Source: Candidatus Margulisiibacteriota bacterium
Lineage (GTDB): Bacteria > Margulisbacteria > WOR-1 > O2-12-FULL-45-9
Assembly (NCBI GenBank): GCA_028714935.1
Contig: JAQTLJ010000003.1
Location: 1-18,467, forward strand
Length of the DNA: 18,467 nucleotides
Direction: 5' to 3'
A program made the position numbers and the translations under genes. Below the pieces are notes generated by a model. The model was not told the origin of the DNA. It worked only from the letters and a program-made list of their open reading frames with translations, and searched no databases. Positions 1 through 9,600 of the stretch are shown piece after piece; within the stretch, counting starts at the first letter, position 1; each line of letters begins with the position of its first letter.

Positions 1-219
1 ACAACTTCAGATGCTAATATTGTGCTGACAATAACAGGAGGAACCGGCCCATACACCATCTCCGGGCTACCCGCCGGATTAACTCCAACTGTGACAGGCC
101 AGCGCATTGTTATTACTGGAAGAGCTGCTACAGAGGGATCTTATTCTGTTACGGTTTCCGACCACTCTACCCCTGCAGTTACTGGGCACATAGCAATTAC
201 TGTTAGTAATAACTTATAA
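1..219 (+). CDS. C-terminal fragment of an Ig-like repeat protein (5' end outside window)
   Basis: The reading frame is open from base 1 and ends at TAA 217-219, so this is the last 72 codons of a longer gene. The internal GTG at 22 is not a credible start, because the frame continues upstream without a stop. The visible protein holds the pattern GGTGPYTISGLPAGL, then an ITGRAATEGSYSVTVSD strand pair, and finishes with ITVSNNL. This is the signature of the putative Ig / He_PIG fold (G-G-x-x-P-Y, GLPAGL, G-x-Y-x-V-x-V-x-D), found in repeated copies in bacterial surface and secreted proteins. No anchor or sorting motif is seen at the end; the protein simply stops after the domain. An intrinsic terminator follows directly, so it is transcriptionally separate from the giant genes. 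Its codon use is more AT-rich than theirs. The fold family is fairly secure; the role of the whole protein is unknown. Confidence 0.75.
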   Translation, partial: TTSDANIVLTITGGTGPYTISGLPAGLTPTVTGQRIVITGRAATEGSYSVTVSDHSTPAVTGHIAITVSNNL

Positions 220-250
220 TGATCTTTAGTCTTTAATATTCTAGTCGATT

Positions 251-283
251 AAAAGAAGGGGCCTTGGTTGGCCCTTCTTTTTT
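251..283 (+). terminator. Rho-independent terminator of the Ig-like gene
   Basis: AAAAGAAGGGGCC (251-263) pairs with GGCCCTTCTTTT (from 270) across a TTGGTT loop, with a single bulged G. The 3' arm runs into a six-T tract (278-283). It lies 31 bases after the stop codon, the normal place for an intrinsic terminator. Confidence 0.88.
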
Positions 284-326
284 GGCGCAAGATCGGGATT
301 TTCTCACAGCCCTCAACTAACACCCC

Positions 327-340
327 ATGCAAGTCTTGCC
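327..340 (+). repeat. Left copy of a possible target duplication flanking the palindromic element
   Basis: ATGCAAGTCTTGCC here closely matches ATGCAAGTTTTTGCC at 482-496, which begins the gene 1 leader. The leader of gene 2 has only one such sequence (10032-10046). The two copies flank the palindromic element at 347-483, which is what an insertion with target duplication would leave. The copies are not identical and six bases (341-346) separate the left copy from the inverted repeat, so chance or an older rearrangement is possible. Confidence 0.4.
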
Positions 341-346
341 CTTTTT

Positions 347-483
347 ATCCTCACCCCTTTCTTCCGACTTACGTCGGAATTCATTCCCCTCTCCATCAAA
401 GATGGAGAGGGGTGCCCCGAGCGATGCCGAGCGAGCGAACACAGTGAGCGAGTCGAGGCAGAGTCGAGGGGCGGGGTGAGGAT
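347..483. repeat. Palindromic, transposase-free element with 11-bp terminal inverted repeats (MITE/REP-like)
   Basis: The ends ATCCTCACCCC (347-357) and GGGGTGAGGAT (473-483) are perfect inverted repeats. Inside are a 7-bp hairpin TTCCGAC/GTCGGAA with TTAC loop (362-379), a perfect 12-bp hairpin CCCCTCTCCATC/GATGGAGAGGGG with AAA loop (386-412), and an outer GCCCC/GGGGC pair (414-418 with 468-472). The last pair encloses GAGCGA-type direct repeats and two copies of AGTCGAGG (451-458, 462-469). Folded, it makes a branched structure closed by the terminal repeats. It codes for nothing convincing. The form suggests a miniature mobile palindromic repeat; its family and copy number in the genome cannot be judged from one copy. 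It sits immediately upstream of the gene 1 leader and is absent upstream of the gene 2 leader. Confidence 0.7.
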
Positions 484-531
484 GCAAGTTTTTGCCGTCC
501 CAACTCGATATATTATATGGATAGCGATAGA

Positions 532-564
532 GTAACCTTCGGATTGCCTGTTTCCGGAAGTTAC
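532..564 (+). promoter_or_regulatory. Conserved leader hairpin with GCCTGTT loop (gene 1 copy)
   Basis: GTAACCTTCGG (532-542) pairs with CCGGAAGTTAC (554-564): eleven positions with one C-A mismatch and one G-U wobble. The 11-nt loop (543-553) displays GCCTGTT, the complement of AACAGGC in the following terminator loop. In the gene 2 copy (10080-10112) the pairing is kept, with a T-A pair becoming T-G. This fits an antiterminator or kissing-loop arm. Confidence 0.65.
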
Positions 565-572
565 TGCGAAAC

Positions 573-600
573 AAACCACGAGAACAGGCGTGGTTTTTTT
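573..600 (+). terminator. Terminator-like hairpin abutting the start codon of giant gene 1
   Basis: AAACCACG (573-580) pairs perfectly with CGTGGTTT (589-596) over the 8-nt loop AGAACAGG, and the stem runs into seven Ts (594-600). The ATG follows only four bases later. The matching hairpin before gene 2 has CCAAG/CTTGG where this has CCACG/CGTGG, a compensatory change. The loop plus the first stem base form AACAGGC, complementary to the upstream hairpin loop. It is most likely a conditional (attenuating) terminator rather than the end of another gene, because no gene lies between it and the preceding terminator. Confidence 0.7.
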
Positions 601-604
601 ATTT

Positions 605-3600
605 ATGGTAGAAACTGACAATAGAATAAATCCAGCGGCTAATCCGGGAAGCGTTGAGCTCCCCTCCTGCGACGTGGTCTTCGATTTTGAGAACATGACG
701 ATCGAAGAAATTCCCGAAGACAGCGCTACCCCGGTCCTCGCTCCCACCGAAGCTTCCGACGCTGAACGGATCATGACCCGCGACGAAGCGCTGGCTGTCT
801 TGCAAGGCCTGCTGGGCGAAGAGACCGTTATTCCCGACGATAAGATCGACCGCCTCATCCTTGCGATCAACCGGATGATCAACCATCAAGATTCAGAGAC
901 CCTCTCCTGCGCCACCGTCGCCGCAATACTGGAAGAAAACAATGAAGCCTTGAGGGATTTTATCCGCTTCTACTCCCTCGGCTTGATCTCGGAAACCGAA
1001 GGGGTCGGCAGCACCCCGGTCGCCGGCGCCCTGACCGAAAGCGACGCGTCACTTGAAGATTTCGCCAACCTGACCGGCACGGTCCTCTCCGACAATATCC
1101 TGCCGCCGGCAGTGCTCCAAGCTATCCACGGCGGCACCCTGCGGATCAAGATCCGTTTCACCCAGAACAGGCAGGGTGAATTTGATAACTTCGCCGTCAT
1201 CATCCAGTCGAGGAACCATGAAGAGATCGTCGCCGAGTACCGCGACGGCGCGATCGTGTCCGGTAATCCTCCGACCTCACCTCTGGCGAGAGGGATCATC
1301 GCCTACCTCCAAAGACTGTTGCGCGGTACTACCGGCAACCAGTACTCATTCGGCGAAGAAGGGGTCTTTGACAGGCAGACCCTGGAAGCGATGTACTCTT
1401 ACATGTCCCGGGAAAACCTGCTCTCCACCAGTTTCGATTCTGCCTCCCTCCAGCAGGTCCTTGACCAGCGGCTGATCGAGGCCGACGAAGCGGCGGCCGC
1501 TTACAGCACCGCCCCAACCGCCGATATCGCCGCCCTCAATAATGTCCTGACCGTCCACCAGGATTACCTGACTCTCAAAGGTGACCTGGAGATCCAGTAT
1601 GGCTTTACTATCGACACCGATAACTCGGACAATATGAGCCATGACCTGGGCCAACTGCGCCGCGAAGACCGGGAGCGTTTCCTTGCCGCCCGCCAGGCAT
1701 ATCTTGACGCCATGGAGCAGTTCGGTGGACGTGAAGCCTTCAACCAGGCACTGACCGACGCCAACTTAAGATACCGGATGGCCCAGGATACGCTGAATGA
1801 CCTGCTGGCGGTCACCGAGCTCGCCGCCTCTTACCAGGATATCGACCTCAACTCGGCTAACCTGTCTGACCAGGACCGTACCTTTATCCAGGCCTGCCGC
1901 GACGCCGCCGATGCCTGCCGGCCGCAGATCGAAAGCCTCCTGGCCGAGATCCTTAACGAAGAGAACGGCCTGATGCTTCTTGACATCCGGTCGTACCGGA
2001 ACGGCCTCGTCGAATACCAGCACGCCCTCCAGAGGAACAACGAGCGGAAACAGTCCGAAGCGCTTGACCGCTTTTCCAACCAGGCTTACCGGATCCTCTC
2101 GCAGCTGCGGCGCTGGGAAAACGCCGCCCAGCGCGATCCTGATCTGTTCCAGACACTGACCGGATACCGGACCAACCTTAACAACCGGATGAGGACGGAA
2201 ATAACCGATCGCCTGCCGTCGGCCGAAAACCAGCGGCTCCAGGAACAGCTCACCTACATCGACCAGGTCGTCATGACCCAGATCGAAGGCGACCGGTCGG
2301 TCGAATCGCTGTCGCTGGAGCAGATCCGCGCCCGCTTCTCGCGCGCCGCCCAGTTATCCGACACCTTGGGCTCCGGCCAGCAAAGGGACATGATCATCTC
2401 CTTCCTCCAGGATTCGCTCCGGGAAAGGGCTTTTGACGATATCCAGCAGTTATTTGATTTCTTCAGCAGCGTTTCCGATCAGGCCTCGCTCGAAACCGAC
2501 TGCCAGACCAGTGTGCATAATAATATCCTGGAATCATTCGGCCTCTCCGGCACCGGCAGCGGCAACGCGACCGCCCGCCGTTATCTCGCCGACCATATGG
2601 CCGGCCGGTCAATGGACCAGACCTTGAACCGGATGATGCGGCTGGCGGCTAACCTCTACTTCCTGATGGAACAGTACAACCAGTACGCCAATTCAGCGGA
2701 AGGCCAGGCGCACGGCGCCCAGCCGCTCACCTTCTCCGATATCATTACCACCGCAAAACTGGCCGTTGAGGCGATGAAAAATCCCGACGGCAGCTATATC
2801 GACGACCGCGAAGCCAACGCAATTCTCAGGGTCCTCTCCCGTACATCCGACAACGCAGATATCGCCCGGATCGAGATCGCCAAGCAAAAGGATGAGGCGC
2901 TCAAGAATTTTTACCTGCGGGACCACTCGCGGCTAAGAGGAGCCAATGAGCTCACTTTCTCCCCCAGGGCGATCCATGAACTGGAAGCCGACTATGCCGA
3001 AAGCTCGGCCGTCTACGGCCTTGTCTCCTACGCCGACCTGCAAAGATGGAGCCCGGAACTTATCCCGCCTGGCGCCGGAATAAACGATTATTTCTACGTT
3101 TCCATCAACGGCGTCCAGCGGGTTGATCCCTCGCAGCTGCCGGAAACCGACCTCATCCCCAGGATCCTGCCCAATAACCTTGGCGGCGAGGTCTTTACGC
3201 GCGATCCGATGAAGTTCCTGGAAAATGAAATTCTCGCCACCCTTAAACTGGCGATCATCCGCTATGTCCCCGTTTCCGATGAACAGGTCACAATGCTTGA
3301 CGGCGCCATCACCGCCCGGCTGACCGCCCTGGACCTGCGCGGGATCATCAGGGTATATGGCGAAGGCTCGATCTGGACATTCCGGCCGAACTCCCTGACG
3401 CTTGGCGCGCTGGAAAAGGGCGCCCTCAGGACCGTGGCCGATATCGCTGAATCCGCCGACCCGGAAAGCAATATCCCCGCACTCCTCCGGCGCCTGGCGG
3501 GCGACAGCGCCGATATCCGGTTCAGCGCCGACGAAAGGACAGCCTTGATCAACTGGTTCGATGCCAATTTCCCGCCCGGCACCGATCTCGCCCAATTGAT

Positions 3601-6600
3601 CGAAGAAAAATACCCTAGCCTTGACTCAATACAAAAACAGCATTTAAGATCGGCTGTCAACCAGCTCCGGACCGCCTTCCCCCAGATGCAGCACAAGGAA
3701 GGGTTAAGCCAGAATACCCAGGTCCATTTCCTGAATGAACTGGCCGGTTTTCTCGCCTGGGCTGATGAGCTGCCCGAAGGTGACCCGCTCCGGCAAAGGA
3801 TCGCGCTCTATGACGCCCGGTTGACCGATACGACCCCGCCGTCAGAACTGGTCGCCGCTTTAAGGGAAGCAGCCCAGCGCCTCGGCCACGATTTCAACGA
3901 AGGTTATTTCCGGACGGTTTACGGCGAAGCGGTCGCGACGCTGAGATACCTGCACCGGACCATCCTCGTCCAGGCGAGCAAATTCCCGGCCGAAGATCCC
4001 GGCTGGGATGGCGACATCATCTCTTTTGTGCAAAATCATTTTGAGCAGATGTGGGAAAGCGGCCGCGAAGCGTCTGCCCCCCCCAACCAGAGCTCCACGC
4101 TGACCGCCGGCCTCCCCAGCGAGATCGTCTTCATGATCAACATGCTCATTTATTCCCAGGACGGGCCTAATAACGACATCATCGACGAGCTCGGCCGGCT
4201 GAACAGCGAGATCGAAACCCTGCGGCATGACCTGGGCGTCCAGGTTGAAGGCGCCACCGCCCCCGGCCAGGAGAACCCGCTCATCGACGCTGTCGGCGCC
4301 TGCCGGATAATATTACAAAGTCCCGATATCACCGCGCTGCGGACCAGGATCGGCGCGCTCCTCCAGAACGAAGACGGCGATCTCCGCTTCGGCCCGGATG
4401 ACCGTGACCGCGCTTATCTTAATGAGTTTATCAGACAACTTGATTTGCTTGGTCAATATAGCGAGAGGCCAAGTGATTTCATCGTCCAGGCAGAAGGCCT
4501 GATGGAGAGCACCCTGCTCCAGATCGAACAGCTGTCACAGGCGATCGAGGCGGAAACCAATGAAGAAAAACGCGCGGTTTTGATCTCCATGAAGAACGCC
4601 CTGGAGAGCGTTTACAACCAGCTTTCCGGCCTGGTCGAGTACCGCAATGAGCAGCTCCCCGGTTTCCTGACCTTGAACGACAAGCTGCTCCGCAGCCAGG
4701 AGATCATGGACACCCTTTACAGCGACCGTTTTGACGCGGCTAAATTCCGCCTGCTGACCGAAAGGTTAACTTTCTTCCACGGCGGCGACGACTGGCAGAC
4801 GAGGCTGCTCGACTGGTTCGGCGGCATCCTGAATGGCGACCAGGGCGAACTGGCCATTCCCGACCTGACCAACGGCCCGGAATCGATCCTTGATATCCTC
4901 AATCGTTTCTTTTCCGGAGGAGGCGAAGCCTCCGTCTCTTCCCTGATCCCGTCAGGCGGCGAAAGCCGCGAGACCCTGCTGGCCAAGCTTGCACTTTCCA
5001 AGGTCCTGGAAATGTTGCCGCGGGAACAATTGCTTAACTTGTACAAGGTCTTACCGACCACGATATTGGGGCCGCTCAAGATGACCCACGGCGCTTTCAG
5101 CCTGGTCCGCGACGTGCCGGCGATCTACGCCGGCCTGACCGGCGAAGGGAATGTTACTATCGGCCCGACCAACTTACAAGAATTGCTGGATACGGTCAAC
5201 GATCCGGCCAACCGCTTCATCTATAACCTGGAATCTTTTTGCGCCCTATCGTCCGACCAGAACCCGCAGGTCAACAACTCGTCCCAACTCTACGCCCTGC
5301 TCAGGAACAGCCGGCGCGAAACCATCCGCAGCTTCCTATCCGAGGCTATTCTGCCGCCGGAGGGCGCCACCAGCTGGCTGGACGCTGGTATGTTCCCACT
5401 GGACCGGGTCGACCGGCGCGCGGTCGAGATGTTCCTGGAATACTTCCGGGAAGAACTGATGCCGCAGCTTAATAATCCCGCCATCAGGCAGTTCATCGAG
5501 GAACAGCACCGTCTTAACAAAATCCCGTTAAGCCTTGACGAACTGCTCGCCTACGCCAGTCAGGAAACAGGGACGGCGTTGGTCGACAGCCTGCCGTCGG
5601 ACGCCCCATTCCAGATCACCGATTCCTTCCACTCCGAAGGGGGCAAAAGGGATCTGGCGCAATTGTTGGAGACCGTCCTGGCGGTTGCCGGCGAGCTCAA
5701 CCAGTCGCGCGCCGTCGAGGACCTCGACCTCTATTCACCGTCATATTTCGCGCCGCTCCAGACGGTGGAAGACAATTGTCTTAAGTACCAGGATACTGAC
5801 CACCCGGTCGCTCCGCTGCGGGAACTGCGCGTCATCCGCTATTCTAGTGCACCGCAGCCCGGCAAACTGGACGAGCTCAGCTTTCTGGAGATGAAAGAAA
5901 GGGACATCGAAGATTGGATAGATAAATACGGCGAAGACGCCCTGCCGGAACTCCTCCTCTCTTTCGATGATGATCCGGCCAAATTCATGGAAGAAGCTCT
6001 CTCCGGTGCCGGGGAATTCGGCGTTCACCTGGTCGCGGTTTTGGGCCGGCAGATCGAGATGGGCTTTGCCGACAGCTGGGGCGGCCTGGCGGAGCTGGCG
6101 CGGGCGATCCGGTCCGGCAATAAACAGCAAATGATAGATGCGCTCCGGCAGTGGGCCAGAGGCCTGGCCGCCACCACCGGCTCTTTCATGGTCTTTGATA
6201 TGGCGCCGTTCCTCTTTTTCTCGGAAGTGATCGACGAGATCGAGAACAAGAATTACGGCAGCGCGCTTGGCAAGGCGCTGGCGATCACCATGATGACCTG
6301 GCGCTCGCTGGGGATCTACTGGAATACCATTGAAACTCTTGCACGCGCCGGCCATGCCAAGATCACCGAGCATGGGATTTTTATCAGGGACCCGCAGGAA
6401 GCCGCCCGCCTTTACGAAGAGCGGATGGGCAGAGCGCGGCAGGCTTTTGAGCGCAGCCTTTTCCGGTCGACCGGCATGCGGCTCCTTTTTTACCAGCTTA
6501 ATCCTTTTGCCCTTGTCTTTCGCGCCGGCGTAGCCGGGGTGCATGGCCTCGGGGCGGTCGCGGCTTCAGGGCGTTATCTCTATCGGGGCCTCGATGTACA

Positions 6601-9600
6601 GGTCCGCTCTTCTTCGGTTCAGCTGAGAATGGTGCGGGAAGTCAGCGCCGATCCGAGCACCTGGCACCAAGTTGCCAGCTTCACCGATCGCTACCGGATA
6701 ATGAGCAACTTCTTCGACCAGCCGATCTTCAGCCAGATGTCAACTTTCCCCCGGCGGGCGGTCGATTTCTTCGGCCGGGCAAAAGGCACCTTCTCGTCCG
6801 AAAGCTTCATGTTGTACGATGCCTTTTTTGATCCGGCCAAGTCCTTTGAATTTACCCTGGGTAAAGGCGGCCGCGCGCGCGGCACGATCTACCTCGACGG
6901 CGCAACTTACCAGGAATTAGTCAAGGCCAGAGCGGCCGGGACATCGGAAGCCTTCAGCCAGTTTTGTCAGATCATGCAGCAGCATAACCGGCGCGCCGGG
7001 GAAGGATCCAGATATAATACCGGTTCCCTGCGGCAGCTTTGGAACGCGCTTAAAGCGCCGGCGGAAATGTATTCCCAAATGAGGGAATATTACGACGGTA
7101 TTGAGCCGCAAAGCCGGCCTTTTGATCCGGTCTCCTACTTACAAGATTTGACCGTTGGCGACGGTCTGGGCTCCCGCTTCCAGCTGACCCTCCCCGAGAT
7201 CGATCCGGCAACCGGCCAGCCGCGGGTCGTGGAATTGAATGGCCAGCAGGTCGCGGAAATACTGGCCAATGACGGCAGCCGGCCGAGCGTCAGCCGCGCA
7301 GTTGACGCGGCGGTCAAAAGATATTTTCGGCAACATGTCCCGGCCCGGCATCTGCGCGGAATGGTCGCCCAGATCAGGCGTTACATTATCAGGGGATCGT
7401 TTGGCCGCGCCCGCTTCGCTAACGTGCCGTATCTCCAAAATTTAATGGCCCGCAACTGGCTGAACCGGGCGCTCCGGCGCCTCCTTCACCTGCCGGGCAT
7501 CACCGGCACGCCGGCTATCCCCAATATGGACGCGCTTAAACGCTCCCTGGCAAACAATCCGCTGGTCGATAGATACGCCCGGGAGCTCGGCATTTCCAAA
7601 AGAGCGGCCAGGGAAAGGCTGGCCAGGGACCTGTACGAAGATTATATGAGAGAACGAGCCGATATTGTTGCAGAAGAGCTTAATAACCACGCCGCTGATC
7701 CCGACGGCCCGCTCACCCCCGAAGAGCGCGCCAGAGTTGACCGCGAAGGAGCTGTCCGGCGCAGTGTCCGGCCGAGCAGCCCGTTCCGGAGACTCCTGGC
7801 CAGGGCGAGAGCAGCGATTACCAGCCGGCTGGCCAGCCACGACACTGATTTCCGCGCCGGTGTTGATGATCGGATCCGGGCCCGCACCGAGGCGGACATC
7901 GTTGCCAATCCTCACGCGCCGGTGACTGAATATCTGCCGGAAACAGGACGGCAGATCTTCCGCCAGCTTGGGGTCCCGGAAGCCGATCTCGCCGGTGTCA
8001 CGACCCGCGAAGCTTTCCTCGAGAAATTTGGACAGCAGGTCGGCGAGCGGATGCCGGAATTCCTCCAGCGGCTCAAGCAAACCGACATCAGGCGCTTCAA
8101 CGAATTCATGAGGTTCGTCACCAGGCCGACCGCCGGCCAGCGGGTGGCGCTTACCGCCGCCGGTCTGGTCTCAGCTTTCCTGAGCTTCTTCCCGGCAGAG
8201 GAATTATTCAACTATTTTGGGCTTGAAAATGAAAAGGCGAGATTCCTTCTTGGTCAGGTGCAGGGGATAGGAATTGATGCTGCCGTCAGGCATTTTGGCG
8301 AACCGCTGATCCGGGGCCGGCTGGTGGTGGAGATCGAAAGAGGATTGGCCAATACCAGCTGGGTGAAAAAGATCGGCGGCTCCGCCGTCAACCTGCTCAA
8401 GGGGATGGGTTACAGCATGCTTGTCGCCAGCTTGTACACCGGCCTACTCGATACTTTCGGCGTCGGCCAGGATTCCTGGATGAGGAGCGAGACCGCCCAG
8501 ATGGCTGTCGGCTTCGGCGGTTCAACCCTGCTCATCGAGTTTGGCGGCACCGCGGTCATCCCGCTGGCGGTCGCCAAGCTGATCTCCGAGCTCCCGAACG
8601 TCTTCTATTATTCAAAGTACCAGCGTTCATTGAACACAGCCATGCATACCGAAGCCAGGCAATTCCTGGCTTCACGTGGGGCCTTCGGCAAAACGCTCCT
8701 CGCTATTGACTGTTTCTTCGAGCCGATCCTGGGCGGCCTCCAGGAAACTTTCAACCGCTGGATCAACCCGGAAATGTACGAGGAAGCAGCCAAGAACGAT
8801 TCTGTCCGGCTCCGGGTCGGCGAAATGATGACCCGCGCATCGCTGCGGGAGATGTATTTGCACCACCTTATGAAATATAACGGCGAGGCCAATGATAATA
8901 TTTTCTACTTTAACCGGCCGTCCATTAGAGACACCTACCTTACCGGCCTGCTGCGCGGCGAGATCACCTTCCGGAACGGCGAGCGGCCGTTCGGCATGAT
9001 CGAGCCGGGCGAAACCTACTGCCGGGACGAAGAGACCGGCTCTGTCTGCCGCGTCGCTACCATGCCGGAGCAAAGAATCGTCTATGAAAGAGAAGCCGAT
9101 GCCTACAATTTTGTTGAAGCTTATAATTATTATTGGCAGAGCATGAGCGATGCTACTATTTCAGGAGAAACCATCACATCTACTTTGCGGTCCCGCTATC
9201 ATATTACTGACCTGCCGGCGTTCTACCGTGGCGCCACCGGCATTAAAAACGGTGACCGAGATCTGATGCAGTATTTGCGAGATGAATTCGATCTGACCAT
9301 GCCCGAATGGTTCATGGAAAAGGTCGCCGCCAAGGACCTGCAGGAATATATCAAGAGCATTATCTCCTTGAACCCGGAAGATGAGCTGGGGAGCGCCGAG
9401 CTGGGCAACAACCTGCCGCAAATTCAAACTTTCCGGTACCTATTCGACGACAATGGCTATCTCCGCGATGACCGGGAAGAGGCCTTCTACGCCTGGATGC
9501 TGACCGATCTCGGCGATGAGGTTGTCCTTAATGGCTCGGCAACCGGCCAGTTCCAGCAAACCCTGCGCGTTTTCCGGATGATCACCCGCATCCAGGCGCT

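Larger units (their letters stand above)
482..604 (+). promoter_or_regulatory. Leader RNA of giant gene 1: candidate attenuator / riboswitch-like switch
   Basis: This stretch is copied almost base for base at 10032-10154 before the second giant gene, with the same total length (123 nt), whereas sequences further upstream do not match. It contains a conserved 5' part (CCCAACTCGATA), an 11-bp hairpin at 532-564, and a terminator-like hairpin at 573-600. The loop 7-mer GCCTGTT (546-552) is exactly complementary to AACAGGC (583-589) in the second hairpin, so pairing between them would compete with or cap the terminator. That logic fits transcription attenuation or a pseudoknotted regulator of gene 1. 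I do not recognise a known riboswitch class. Weak -35/-10-like boxes (TTGCCG 492-497, TATATG 514-519) could place a promoter inside it, but this is unproven. Confidence 0.65.

Noticed and set aside
22..24. GTG at 22 as the start of the first gene
   Set aside because: The frame is open to base 1 and the Ig-like fold is already under way, so the gene starts outside the window.
421..470. CRISPR-like or short tandem array from the repeated GAGCGA and AGTCGAGG words
   Set aside because: The repeats are too short and irregular, with no spacers. They form an arm of the palindromic element.
590..604. In-frame GTG at 590 as the start of giant gene 1
   Set aside because: It lies within the 3' arm of the leader hairpin and adds MVFLF from the T-tract. 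The paralogue's conserved start corresponds to ATG 605.
482..604. Known riboswitch classes (c-di-GMP-I, TPP, SAM, cobalamin, glycine, lysine, THF, purine, fluoride) as identity of the leader
   Set aside because: None of the conserved core sequences of these classes that I can recall are present. A formal covariance search would be needed to exclude all families.
313..889. Minus-strand open frames of 85-189 codons across the intergenic region and the start of gene 1
   Set aside because: They run through the palindromic element, the leader and the antisense of the conserved giant gene, have no recognisable protein pattern, and are best explained as GC-rich antisense shadows.
5741..6544. 267-codon minus-strand open frame within giant gene 1 (and the 212-223 codon ones at 2933, 7442 and 14576)
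   Set aside because: All lie antisense to coding sequence conserved between the paralogues. Long antisense frames are common at this GC content, and the translated sequences look non-native.
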